Source: Candidatus Lernaella stagnicola (GTDB lineage Bacteria; Lernaellota; Lernaellaia; Lernaellales; Lernaellaceae). Taken from it: a stretch of 64,000 nucleotides of DNA. Both the position numbers and the translations under genes were made by a program. Positions 7,721 through 16,221 of the stretch are shown here, piece after piece. The notes beneath the pieces are model-generated. The model was not told the DNA's origin. It did not search any database and worked only from the letters and a program-made list of their open reading frames with translations. The DNA lies in assembly GCA_030765525.1 (NCBI GenBank), contig JAVCCK010000042.1:1-64000 (forward strand), in the 5' to 3' direction. Each line of letters starts with the position of its first letter. The first letter of the stretch is position 1.

Positions 7721-9931
7721 CTATTGCTTCATTTTCGCTATCAAGGACACCAAGTATTGCTCTGCAACCTTTTGATGGTGGTGGCCGATGGCTTTGAATA
7801 TCTCGCATGCCATGCGGGAGTATTCCAACGCCTTCACGAAATCGTTTTGCGCTTCGAAAACCTTAGCCATGTTGTGCAAGGTAATCGCTTCACCAACCCG
7901 GTCGCCCACTTCGCGAAATATTTGCAGGCTCTGTTCATAGTATTCGAGCGCTTTCGCTAAATCGCCACGCGCATCATAAACTAGCGCGATGTTGCTCAGC
8001 GTCGTGCCTTCCCCGGCCCGGTCGCCCACTTCGCGAAATATTTGCAGGCTTTGTTCAAAGTATTCGAGCGCCTTCGTCAAATCGCCGCGCGCCCGGTACA
8101 CTTCCCCGATGTTGTTCAGCGTCACGCCTTCCCCGGCCCGGTCGCCGACTTCGCGTCTGATTTGCAGGCTTTGTTCGAAGTATTCAAGCGCTTTCGTCAA
8201 ATCGCCGCGCGCTTCGTGTACACACGCGATATTGTTCAGCGTGGAGCCTTCCAAGGCACGGTCGCCCACTTCACGGGATATTTCCAGGCTCTGTTCGTAA
8301 AACTTCAGCGCCTTCGCCAAATCGCCGCGCGCCCGGTACACGTCAGCGATGTTGTTCAGCGTCGTGCCTTCGCCGGTGCGTTCGCCGACTTCGCGAAATA
8401 TTTGCAGGCTCTGTTCATAGTATTCGAGCGCCTTCGTCAAATCGCCACGCGCATTGTAAACTGCCGCGATGTTGCTCAGCGTCGTGCCTTCGCCCGCGCG
8501 GTTGCCGACTTCGCGTCGAATTCGCAGGCTCTCTTCGAAAAGGTCGAGCGCTTTCGCCAAATCGCCGCGCACTTGGAACACACCCGCGATGTTGTTCAGC
8601 GCCTTGCCTAATGCTCCGCGATCGCCGGTCACGTCTGCCTTCGCGCGGCGTTTTGTCTCCAGGTCCAACACCGCATCATAAAGCGACCACGTGTATAGCT
8701 GTTGCGAGAAGTCTTCGGTTTCCGAGAGGAACCGTTTCTCGTCGTCGAGACGGTCAAGGTATTCAACCGCGCGCATCAGATCGTCGACGCGCTCGCGGCG
8801 ATCGCCAAAGCGCTCGCGGAAAAAGTGGTAGAACCCCAAGAATTTTTCGCTAACCTGTTCAGGTGACTCGGTAGAACATTCGCCGAGAATCCATTCTGCA
8901 AATAGCGCGTGGCGCATCTCGTGTTGGTAGGGGCCGTCGCCGGAACGGTCCCTGTACACGAGTTTGCGCACGCCGGCGTCCCCGAGGGCGTCTCGTGTTT
9001 CGTCAGGCGACAACTTGGCCAACACGGCCAGGTCGTCCCGCGTGACGGGAATGCCCAATAACGCGACGGTTTCAAGCAGCGACCGCGGTGCGCCGACGGC
9101 GTTTTCGAAAACCGTTTTAATTTCGGTTTCCAGCCGCTTGGGCAAACGCGCCAACGCGGCCTCCACGTCGGAAGCGCCGACCAGTTCTTTCGCGTAGATC
9201 GCCAGGGCCAGCGGCCAGCCGCGAACCTTCTCGAGAAACTCTTGGCACCGCTCGGGAGGAATTCTTTTCAAGCCGGGATGATCGGCGATTGTTTCGGCGG
9301 CGGCGTCGAGGTTTAGGCACTTGACTTCGTAATGATGGCTGCCGACTTCGCCCATGAATTTCGGCTCGTGCACGAGGAAATCGTCATTGCGCTGCGCGAC
9401 AATGAATTTCACGCGGGGGATGTGCTCGGCGACGAAGTGAAACACGACTTCCGCGTTTTCGTTGGTGCGCAGGTCCTGCACCGGGTCGACGACGATCACC
9501 AAGCGTTCGGTGTGCGCTATTTTTGCCGACACGCCGCGCAACGCCTCGATGAGTTTTTCCTTATCAGGTCGCGGGTCGTCTTGAAAAAACAGTTCCAACC
9601 CCGCACCCACCTGCGGCACTGCCGCGACGATTCTCCGCCACCTGTCTTGGTTTCCCTTGAAGAGAGAGAGCTTTCCAAAAAGGTCGAAAGCCCAACCACG
9701 CAGGCTCAATTCAATGTTGTCGTCTCGAAACACGCGGAACATTTTCACAAAACGTTCGCTGCGGCCGGCGACAGCGCAGGCCATGAATTCATGAAGCACC
9801 CGCGACTTGCCCATGCCGGGCTCGCCGGTCAAGAGAAAGACGGGATCGTCGGAGTCGAGGAAACTAAGAATACGGGTGACGGCCTCGCGATGTTGTTCGC
9901 CGACGAATTTCAGTTCATGCGCGTTGCTCAC
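7721..9931 (-). CDS. STAND/AAA-type NTPase with seven TPR repeats, copy A
   Basis: This 736-residue cytoplasmic protein begins directly with a P-loop NTPase domain: Walker A GEPGMGKS (36-43) and Walker B RLVIVVDP (143-150). A winged-helix/helical linker follows (about 220-430), then seven consecutive 40-residue TPR units (440-719) of very high mutual similarity, each built on the pattern GEGTTLNNIA-VY-ARGDLTKALE-YEQSLQI-REVGDRA. The overall plan resembles MalT-like or NB-ARC/NACHT STAND switches, but no N-terminal effector or C-terminal DNA-binding domain is visible. A GTG start at 9931 is supported by GAGG 7 nt upstream and by the identical arrangement in the paralogue. It is the downstream member of a tandem duplication. 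Function is unknown; signal sensing or a conflict role are both possible. Confidence 0.85.
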   Translation of the reverse strand: MSNAHELKFVGEQHREAVTRILSFLDSDDPVFLLTGEPGMGKSRVLHEFMACAVAGRSERFVKMFRVFRDDNIELSLRGWAFDLFGKLSLFKGNQDRWRRIVAAVPQVGAGLELFFQDDPRPDKEKLIEALRGVSAKIAHTERLVIVVDPVQDLRTNENAEVVFHFVAEHIPRVKFIVAQRNDDFLVHEPKFMGEVGSHHYEVKCLNLDAAAETIADHPGLKRIPPERCQEFLEKVRGWPLALAIYAKELVGASDVEAALARLPKRLETEIKTVFENAVGAPRSLLETVALLGIPVTRDDLAVLAKLSPDETRDALGDAGVRKLVYRDRSGDGPYQHEMRHALFAEWILGECSTESPEQVSEKFLGFYHFFRERFGDRRERVDDLMRAVEYLDRLDDEKRFLSETEDFSQQLYTWSLYDAVLDLETKRRAKADVTGDRGALGKALNNIAGVFQVRGDLAKALDLFEESLRIRREVGNRAGEGTTLSNIAAVYNARGDLTKALEYYEQSLQIFREVGERTGEGTTLNNIADVYRARGDLAKALKFYEQSLEISREVGDRALEGSTLNNIACVHEARGDLTKALEYFEQSLQIRREVGDRAGEGVTLNNIGEVYRARGDLTKALEYFEQSLQIFREVGDRAGEGTTLSNIALVYDARGDLAKALEYYEQSLQIFREVGDRVGEAITLHNMAKVFEAQNDFVKALEYSRMACEIFKAIGHHHQKVAEQYLVSLIAKMKQ
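7775..8614 (-). repeat. Seven tandem 120-bp TPR-coding repeats, copy A
   Basis: Seven direct repeats with a period of exactly 120 bp encode residues 440-719 of the STAND protein. Neighbouring units differ mainly at a few codons at the helix surface positions (for example VYRARGD, VHEARGD, VYDARGD). The last unit is the most diverged. Confidence 0.9.
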
Positions 9932-10073
9932 AAGCGCCTCAACCGTATGGGGTGGTTTTTCCGCTTTCGCACTGAGTTCAACGGAAACGACCGTACCAAA
10001 CAGGGGCTGATTTCACAATGCGCCGTATCGGTATGTCGTCGGGGGCTATTCCAAATCCAGCGCGGCGGCGGGG
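9932..10073. repeat. Duplicated upstream region with antiporter 3' scar
   Basis: These 142 bases are nearly identical to 13119-13260, with only a handful of differences that cluster at the far end. At the other locus the last part is the coding end of the CPA2 antiporter gene. Here the same bases (stop codon at 10046-10048 on the minus strand, encoding a tail PAAALDLE) are an orphan gene end. The segment marks one boundary of the tandem duplication and carries the putative promoter of copy A. Confidence 0.88.
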
Positions 10074-10079
10074 CTTAAT

Positions 10080-13000
10080 CTATGCCTTCATTTTCGCTAT
10101 CAAGGACGCCAAGTACTTCTCTGGGTATTCTTGATGGTGGTGGTCGATCTCTTTGAATATCGCGCATGCCATGCGGGAGTATTCCAGCGCCTTCTCGAAA
10201 TCGTTTTGCGATTCGAAAACTTTAGCCATGTTGTGCAAGGTAATCGCTTCGCCGGCTCGGTCGCCCACTTCGCGCGTAATCTGCAGGCTCTGTTCGAAGT
10301 ATTCGAGCGCCTCGGCTAAATCGCCACGTGCTTTGTGTACACCCGCGAGGTTGTTCAGCGTCGTGCCTACGCCGGCCCGGTCTCCCAATTCGCGAAATAT
10401 TTGCAGGCTTTCTTCGTAAGACTCCAGCGCTTTTGTCAAGTCGCCACGCGCTTCGTGCATCATCGCGATGTTGTTTAGCGTCGCGCCTTCGCCGGCGCGG
10501 TTGCCCACGTCGCGAGATATTTGCAGGCTCTCTTCGTAAGACTCCAGCGCTTTTGTCAAGTCGCCGCGCGCCCAGAATACCCCCCCGATGTTGTTCAGCG
10601 TCGTACCTTCGCCGACGCGGTCGCCCATTTCGCGAGATCTTTGCAGGCTCTGTTCGTAAAACTCCAGCGCCTTCGTCAAATCGCCGCGCACCCGGTACAC
10701 TTCCCCGATGTTGTTCAGCGTCGTGCCTTCGCCGGCGCGGTCGCCCAATTCGCGGTCGATTCGCAGGCTCTCTTCGTAAAGCTCCAGCGCCTTTTTCAAA
10801 TCGCCGCGCGCTTGGTGTACACCCGCGATGTTGCTCAGTGACGCGCCTTCCCCGGCCCGGTCGCCCAATTCGCGGTCGATTTGCAGGCTTTCTTCGAAAA
10901 GCGCCAGCGCCTTCGTCATATCACCACGCGCCCAGAACACACCCGCGACGTTGTTAAGCAACTCGCCTTGTAATCGACGATCACCGATCGAGTTTGCCTT
11001 CGCAACGCGTTTTGTTTCAAGCTCCAACATCGCATCATAAAGTGACCACGTGTAAAGTTGTTCCGAAACGCCGTCCGTTTCATCGAGAAATACTTGCACG
11101 TTACCCATGCGGTCGAGGTATTCGATCGCGCGCATCAGGTCGTCGACACGATCGCGGCGATCGCCAAAACGCTCGCGGAAAAAGCGGTAGAACTCTTCAT
11201 ACCGTTTATTAACCGACTCTCGGGAAATCTGGCGGAGTTCGTGGCAAATCCACTCCGTGTACAGCGCGTGGCGCATGCGGAATTGCCGACCTTGTTCGGT
11301 ATTCGCGCTTTTAATCAGCTTCGCCACATTGGGTACCCGTACGATTTCGGCAATATTCTCCGGCGCAAGGCCCAACAAGCGGGCCCACGTTTCCACGTCG
11401 ACCGTCGCGTCAAGCAGGCACAAAGTTTCGATGGCCTGACGGGCGTCGTCCCTTAACCCGCCGTACAAACGGCGAATTTCCGTTTCGAGATCCGGCGGCA
11501 ACGCATCGAGAATGTCGTTCACATCGCGGTCCGTGTCGGCCAGCATTTCGGCTTCGCCGCCGCGGTCGGCCACTTCGCGCCGAATTTGCAGGCTCTCTTC
11601 CAAAGGTTCAAGCGCTTTCGGCATTTCGCCAAGCAGTCGGTGCACGTCCGCGATGTTGTTCAGCGTGAGAACTTCCCCGACTCGGTCGAACACATCGCAA
11701 GATATTTGCAGACCCCTTTCGTAAAACTCCCGAGCCTTCGGCAATTCGCCCCGCGATTTGTTCATACATGCGATTTGGGTCGGGGTCGCACTTACTAATC
11801 GAATACTGCCGATCAGATTTGTGTACGCGTCGCGTCGTGCAATAAGTTCCAACAAGGCATCAAAGGCTGACAACGTATATAGCCTCTGCAAATCGTTTTC
11901 CGTTTCTGAGAGGAAATAAGCTGGGTTGTCGAGACGATCGAGGCATTCGATCGCGCGCATCAGGTCGTCGACGCGGTCGCGGCAATCGCCAAAGCGCTTG
12001 CGGAAAAAGCGGTAGAACTCCATATATCGCTCATTTACCGACTCTCGGGAAATCTGGCGGAGTTCGCGGCAAATCCACTCCGTGTACAACGCGTAGCGCA
12101 TGCGGAATTGCCTACCTTGTTCGGTATCCGCGCTTTCAATCAGCTTCGCCACGTTGGGTACCTGGGCGATTTCGGCTATTTTCTCAGTCGTAACCCCTAA
12201 CAAACCAGCCCACGTTTCCGCGTCGACCGTCGCGCCAACCAAGCACAAGGTTTCGATGGCCTGACTGGCTTCGCTCCTTAAGCCCCAGTACAAGCTGCGA
12301 ATTTCCATTTCCAAACCCGGCGGCAACGCATCGAGAATGTCGTTCACATCGCGGTCCCTGTCGGCCAACATGTCGGCGTAGGCCGCCAAGGCGAGCGGCC
12401 AACCGCGGAGTTTTTCAAGGAACTCGGCGCGGCGCGACTCCGGTATTCGCGCCAGGGCTTCGTTGGTTTCGAACGTCTCTTCCGCCGCGCTATCCGCAAG
12501 CCTTTCGACGGCGAAGGTGTGGCGTCGCGCCAACCTCCGGAAGGCCGCGTCTAGCGCGAGGACGTCATCGTTGCGTTGCGCAATCAGGAACTTGATTCCC
12601 GGGATTCGTTGGGCGGCGAGTTGCACGAGCAGATCCGTGTTATCGCTACCGCTTAAGTCTTCCCACGGGTCGATAACGATCAGCACGCGTTTCGAATCAT
12701 CCATTGCCGCCGAAACCGCTTGCAGCAAACGGATCAAGCGATCGCGCGGTTCCAGCAATTCGTCCTTGATAAGCTGCTCGGCAAGTTTGCCGATTTCCGG
12801 AAGCGCGCCAAGGAATTTCCGCCAGCGGTCTTTCGTTCCCCAGAAGCCCGCTTCTTTGTGAAAAAGGCTTTTGGCCCAATCCGTGAGAAGCGAGTTGATG
12901 GCGTATCCCGGAAATATTTCGAACCGGATGAGAAAGCGGGCGTCGCTATCTTGGAAAAGCGGTTGTTTCAACAATTCATGGAGCACCCGCGACTTGCCCA

Positions 13001-13118
13001 TGCCGGGCTCGCCGGTCAAGAGAAAGACGGGATCGGCGGTATCGAGGAAGCGAAGAATACGGGTGACGGCTTCGCGATGCTGTTCGCCGACGAATTTCAG
13101 TTCATGCGCGTCGCTCAC
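10080..13118 (-). CDS. STAND/AAA-type NTPase with TPR repeats, copy B, internally duplicated
   Basis: This 1012-residue paralogue of the gene at 7721-9931 has the same N-terminus, Walker A GEPGMGKS (36-43) and Walker B VLIVIDPW (145-152). A winged-helix/helical module with LADRDRDVNDILDALPP starts near residue 251 and is followed by two degenerate TPRs (about 440-520). The same module then starts again near residue 526 (LADTDRDVNDILDALPP) and leads into seven canonical 40-residue TPRs (716-995). The protein therefore carries two copies of the central switch module, a roughly 275-residue in-frame duplication. GTG 13118 is the start, with the same upstream sequence as copy A. No effector domain is recognisable. 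The repeats make recombination-driven change of the sensor part likely. Confidence 0.85.
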   Translation of the reverse strand: MSDAHELKFVGEQHREAVTRILRFLDTADPVFLLTGEPGMGKSRVLHELLKQPLFQDSDARFLIRFEIFPGYAINSLLTDWAKSLFHKEAGFWGTKDRWRKFLGALPEIGKLAEQLIKDELLEPRDRLIRLLQAVSAAMDDSKRVLIVIDPWEDLSGSDNTDLLVQLAAQRIPGIKFLIAQRNDDVLALDAAFRRLARRHTFAVERLADSAAEETFETNEALARIPESRRAEFLEKLRGWPLALAAYADMLADRDRDVNDILDALPPGLEMEIRSLYWGLRSEASQAIETLCLVGATVDAETWAGLLGVTTEKIAEIAQVPNVAKLIESADTEQGRQFRMRYALYTEWICRELRQISRESVNERYMEFYRFFRKRFGDCRDRVDDLMRAIECLDRLDNPAYFLSETENDLQRLYTLSAFDALLELIARRDAYTNLIGSIRLVSATPTQIACMNKSRGELPKAREFYERGLQISCDVFDRVGEVLTLNNIADVHRLLGEMPKALEPLEESLQIRREVADRGGEAEMLADTDRDVNDILDALPPDLETEIRRLYGGLRDDARQAIETLCLLDATVDVETWARLLGLAPENIAEIVRVPNVAKLIKSANTEQGRQFRMRHALYTEWICHELRQISRESVNKRYEEFYRFFRERFGDRRDRVDDLMRAIEYLDRMGNVQVFLDETDGVSEQLYTWSLYDAMLELETKRVAKANSIGDRRLQGELLNNVAGVFWARGDMTKALALFEESLQIDRELGDRAGEGASLSNIAGVHQARGDLKKALELYEESLRIDRELGDRAGEGTTLNNIGEVYRVRGDLTKALEFYEQSLQRSREMGDRVGEGTTLNNIGGVFWARGDLTKALESYEESLQISRDVGNRAGEGATLNNIAMMHEARGDLTKALESYEESLQIFRELGDRAGVGTTLNNLAGVHKARGDLAEALEYFEQSLQITREVGDRAGEAITLHNMAKVFESQNDFEKALEYSRMACAIFKEIDHHHQEYPEKYLASLIAKMKA
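10134..10973 (-). repeat. Seven tandem 120-bp TPR-coding repeats, copy B
   Basis: Direct repeats of 120 bp encode residues 716-995 of the larger STAND protein. Units share the frame ARGDLTKALE-YEESLQI with those of copy A, so sequence exchange between the two arrays is possible. Confidence 0.9.
10719..12368 (-). repeat. In-frame intragenic duplication, about 825 bp per copy
   Basis: Copy 1 spans about 11544-12368 and copy 2 about 10719-11543. The junction motif ends ...MLADRDRDVND in copy 1 and ...MLADTDRDVND in copy 2. Shared blocks include QAIETLCL, PNVAKLI, EQGRQFRMR-ALYTEWIC, ELRQISRESVN and the DRVDDLMRAIE stretch. The boundaries are approximate because the TPR parts are similar everywhere. 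Confidence 0.8.
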
Positions 13119-13260
13119 AAGCGCCTCAACCGTATGGGGTGTTTTTTCCGCTTTCGCACTGAGTTCAACGGAAACGACCGTACCAAACAGGGGCTGATTT
13201 CACAATGCGCCGTATCGGTATGTCGTCGGGGGCTATTCCGAATCCAGCGCGGCGGCGGAG
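13119..13260. repeat. Parental copy of the duplicated upstream region
   Basis: This segment is nearly identical to 9932-10073. Bases 13233-13260 are here the true 3' end of the antiporter gene. On the minus strand TTGTGA followed 17 bases later by TACGGT is a weak promoter candidate shared by both copies. Confidence 0.85.
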
Positions 13261-14903
13261 CATTCGGGCCCGGCGACACCGGCGACGCAGCCGAGGGCGC
13301 GTGCGGCGCGGTCGGCTAATTCGAGGCCGACTTGCTTTTCCTCGTCCACCACGACGTCGGCCCCCGCCGCGTCCAGTTCGTGGCTAAAATACGCGTAGCG
13401 CGAGCGCACGATGATATGCGCGTCCGTGGCGTAGGCGCGCACGTTGGCCACGATGGCGCGCGCGGCGTTCGGGTCGGGCACGGTGACGATCACGTGGCAC
13501 CCGGCGGCGATGCCGGCGTGGTGCAGCACTTCACTTTGCCGGGCGTTGCCGAGGTGGGTTTCCAGGCCGAGACGTTCGGCCGTCGCGGCGGTGCGGGCGT
13601 TTTGCTCGATGACAATCGGCCGCTGCCCCATCGACAGCAAGGTATCGGCCACTCGCCGCCCGGCCGGGCCGAAGCCGATGACGAACACGAGGCACACATC
13701 ACCCCGCTCCGGCGGGGCGTCGCGCACGACTTGATAGCGCGGGAAAACACGGTGGATAGCCGCGTCTGCCCAGGGCACGGCGTAACGAACCATGTGCGGC
13801 GCGAAAAAGAGACTGAGGATCGTCACGGCAACGGCGTAGGCGAAGGTGTCGCCGCTGATCACGCCGGTGGCGGCGGCCGTGGTGGCGATCACGAAGGAAA
13901 ACTCGCCGACCTGGCCGAGACTAATGCCGGTCGCCAGGGCGTCGTAGCGATTTTGCCGAAGCAAACGCAACACGCCGTAAACGATCAGTGACTTGCCGAC
14001 AAACACAGCCGCCACGCCGAGCAATACGAGGTGCAGGTGTTCGAGAATCCACAGCGGTTGGGTGAGCATGCCGATGGACGTGAAAAAGAGCGTGACGAAC
14101 ATGGTGCGCAGCGGCCCGACATCGGCTCGTATCTGCGTGGCGAAAGGCGACTCGCCTAATAGTATCCCGGCGATGAACGCGCCGAGCGCGGGCGAAAGCC
14201 CTAACGTGTGCGCACCCCATGCCGCACCCAGCGCCCCGACAATCGCCAGCAAGATAAGCAGTTCGTGATTCTTGGCGAGGCTTTCAGAAAGCAGTAAGCG
14301 CGGGATGATTTTGTTGAAGATCAAGTATAACAAGGCGATCAGCAGCGCCGCCGCGCCCGCCGCCTTGAGCAGGGCCCCGGCTATCTGCATGGCCGAACCG
14401 CCCTGCCCCATGACCGTCACCAGCAGCACCAAGGGAACGACGGCGATGTCTTGCAGCAACAAGATACTCAGCGCGTTGCGGCCGGAGGTGGAATCGATTT
14501 GGGTCCGCGCCATCAACACGCGCAACACGACGGCGGTCGAACTAAGCGCCACCATTGCGCCGAGCACGAGCGCGGCGGGTGTGGTGTACATCCACGAGGC
14601 CGCGACGGCGAAAATCGCCAGGGTGAGAAGCACCTGCAACGTGCCGCCGATGGCCGCGACGCGGCCGAGACTGCGCAGGCGGGTCAGTGAAAACTCGAGC
14701 CCGATGGAAAACAGCAGCAGCGCCACGCCCAATTCGGCGATCTGGCGCAACACGTCGCCGGAAAACAGCAGCGGCCCGAGCACGGCTCCGGCCAGCAAAT
14801 AGCCGACGATGGCGCTTTGTTTCCACCGCTCGGCCAGTGCGCCGAACACGAACGCGACCCCGAGTAAAAGGACGATTTCGAGCAGCAAAGTCCAGGTGTT
14901 CAT
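13233..14903 (-). CDS. CPA2-family monovalent cation:proton antiporter with RCK domain
   Basis: This 556-residue inner-membrane protein has about 12 hydrophobic segments across residues 5-375, in the Kef/CPA2 pattern (GYLLAGAVLGP near 34-44, an ALSSTAVVLRVL stretch, ALGAFIAGILLGESPF). A C-terminal TrkA-N/RCK Rossmann domain follows (from about 400), with the nucleotide-binding glycines VIGFGPAGRRVAD. It would exchange K+ or Na+ for H+ and be gated by NAD(H). The start has GGGGAG just upstream. It lacks the separate KefF/KefG partner genes. Its 3' end lies inside the duplicated segment 13119-13260, showing that the neighbouring STAND duplication broke within this gene's tail. Confidence 0.9.
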   Translation of the reverse strand: MNTWTLLLEIVLLLGVAFVFGALAERWKQSAIVGYLLAGAVLGPLLFSGDVLRQIAELGVALLLFSIGLEFSLTRLRSLGRVAAIGGTLQVLLTLAIFAVAASWMYTTPAALVLGAMVALSSTAVVLRVLMARTQIDSTSGRNALSILLLQDIAVVPLVLLVTVMGQGGSAMQIAGALLKAAGAAALLIALLYLIFNKIIPRLLLSESLAKNHELLILLAIVGALGAAWGAHTLGLSPALGAFIAGILLGESPFATQIRADVGPLRTMFVTLFFTSIGMLTQPLWILEHLHLVLLGVAAVFVGKSLIVYGVLRLLRQNRYDALATGISLGQVGEFSFVIATTAAATGVISGDTFAYAVAVTILSLFFAPHMVRYAVPWADAAIHRVFPRYQVVRDAPPERGDVCLVFVIGFGPAGRRVADTLLSMGQRPIVIEQNARTAATAERLGLETHLGNARQSEVLHHAGIAAGCHVIVTVPDPNAARAIVANVRAYATDAHIIVRSRYAYFSHELDAAGADVVVDEEKQVGLELADRAARALGCVAGVAGPECSAAALDSE

Positions 14904-15030
14904 GTCTCCCCCGCGTGAACGGATAATATAACCATAGCAGCGACATGCAAATCGGCCGGCGCTACGTTCGGCGCTTTACCCAGGGCCGGTCAGTGCGCTA
15001 GGGTCGGAACATCCACGGGAGGGTCATCGA

Positions 15031-16215
15031 ATGAAGCGCTACACCGCGTGTGTGTTTGTTGGGGTGTGTGTTTTTCTCTGCCTACCTGCTTGTGTGTTGC
15101 TTTGCCTACCGGCCTGCGGGGACAGCGAGCCGATCAACGACGATGCCTTCGATCCTGACGAGCTCGGCGATGACGACGCGGGCGGCGGCTTATCGTCCGT
15201 TGATCCGGCGGGCCTGACGCAGCACGACCCGAAGTTGCAGGACCTCTACGACGAATTGGATTTCTACGACTACCTGGAATTCGAACCGGTGCGCGTCGGC
15301 AAGGGCGCGGCGGGCTATACCAATTATTATTACGACAAAGAGGATTTCCGCTGCTACAACGGCCGGCAAGCACACGTGGCGGTACGACCGGGAAAAGAAA
15401 ATAAGGTGATGTTCTTCATGGAGGGCGGCGGCGCGTCGTGGCCGGGCGGCGGTTTCGCGGTGCAAATCAACTATCCTTTCGACATCAGCTACCGCAGCCG
15501 CGTACCGCAGAACCCGCTGCGCGATTGGACTTTCGTCTACGTGCCCTACTGCGACAACAGCATTCACAGCGGCGACAACGTCATGAAGGTCAAGGGCAGG
15601 ACGCGCTACTTCCAGGGGTTGCGGCACACGGCGGCGGCGGTGGCGCTGACCAAAAAGCTTTTTCCCGACGCGGAAAAGGTGCTGGTCACCGGTGCGAGCG
15701 CCGGGGGGATGGGCACGTATCTCGCGTGGGTGATCACCAAGTCGCAGTATCCCGACACGGACACTTATGTCCTGTCCGACTCGGGTATGGGATTCTGGAA
15801 TCCGAACGACCTGGAAACGTGGAACGTGATCAACGACGCCTGGGCGTTGCGGATGCCCTCGGCCTGCGCGCGCTGCGACAGCACGGTGCAGACCTGGCTT
15901 TTCGATCTGTACCTCGATCTGGACCCGCAGGTGCGCATCGGCATGTTTACGGCCTATCAAGACGTGATTATGTCCAATTTCTTTTTGAAGATGAGCGGCC
16001 CGGACTACGAGAAGGCCGTCATGGCAATCACCAACCAAATCAAGGCGGCGCACCCGCGTCGTTTCGGGCGGTTTTTTATCGAGGGGCGCACGCACACATC
16101 CTACGAATTCATTTTGCCGCCGGGGCCGCGTGTGGAGGTGGAAGACACCTCGCTTTTCGAATGGATCGGGCAACTGGTCAACGACGACCCGGCCTGGGTC
16201 GACCGGCTTGAGTAA
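15031..16215 (+). CDS. Pectin-acetylesterase-like lipoprotein
   Basis: The 394-residue protein has a long cysteine-rich signal sequence and lipobox-like LPAC motifs (residues 18-21 and 26-29), so the acylated cysteine is uncertain. An Asp-rich linker follows, then an alpha/beta-hydrolase of the pectinacetylesterase/NOTUM family. Visible features are FFMEGGGASW (oxyanion region, 128-137), the nucleophile elbow GASAGG with S223, a likely acidic residue D311 in TAYQDV, and H355 in RTHTSYEF. The family removes acetyl or acyl groups from polysaccharides or protein-linked lipids. The protein probably acts at the cell surface. The start is ATG with a GGAGGG signal about 9 nt upstream. The next gene is convergent and encodes another carbohydrate-active-looking lipoprotein. 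Confidence 0.82.
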   Translation: MKRYTACVFVGVCVFLCLPACVLLCLPACGDSEPINDDAFDPDELGDDDAGGGLSSVDPAGLTQHDPKLQDLYDELDFYDYLEFEPVRVGKGAAGYTNYYYDKEDFRCYNGRQAHVAVRPGKENKVMFFMEGGGASWPGGGFAVQINYPFDISYRSRVPQNPLRDWTFVYVPYCDNSIHSGDNVMKVKGRTRYFQGLRHTAAAVALTKKLFPDAEKVLVTGASAGGMGTYLAWVITKSQYPDTDTYVLSDSGMGFWNPNDLETWNVINDAWALRMPSACARCDSTVQTWLFDLYLDLDPQVRIGMFTAYQDVIMSNFFLKMSGPDYEKAVMAITNQIKAAHPRRFGRFFIEGRTHTSYEFILPPGPRVEVEDTSLFEWIGQLVNDDPAWVDRLE

Positions 16216-16221
16216 ACGCGG

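Noticed and set aside
7775-8614. Tandem 120-bp repeats considered as a CRISPR array
   Set aside because: Units are contiguous, in frame, exactly 40 codons long and encode TPRs; there are no unrelated spacers.
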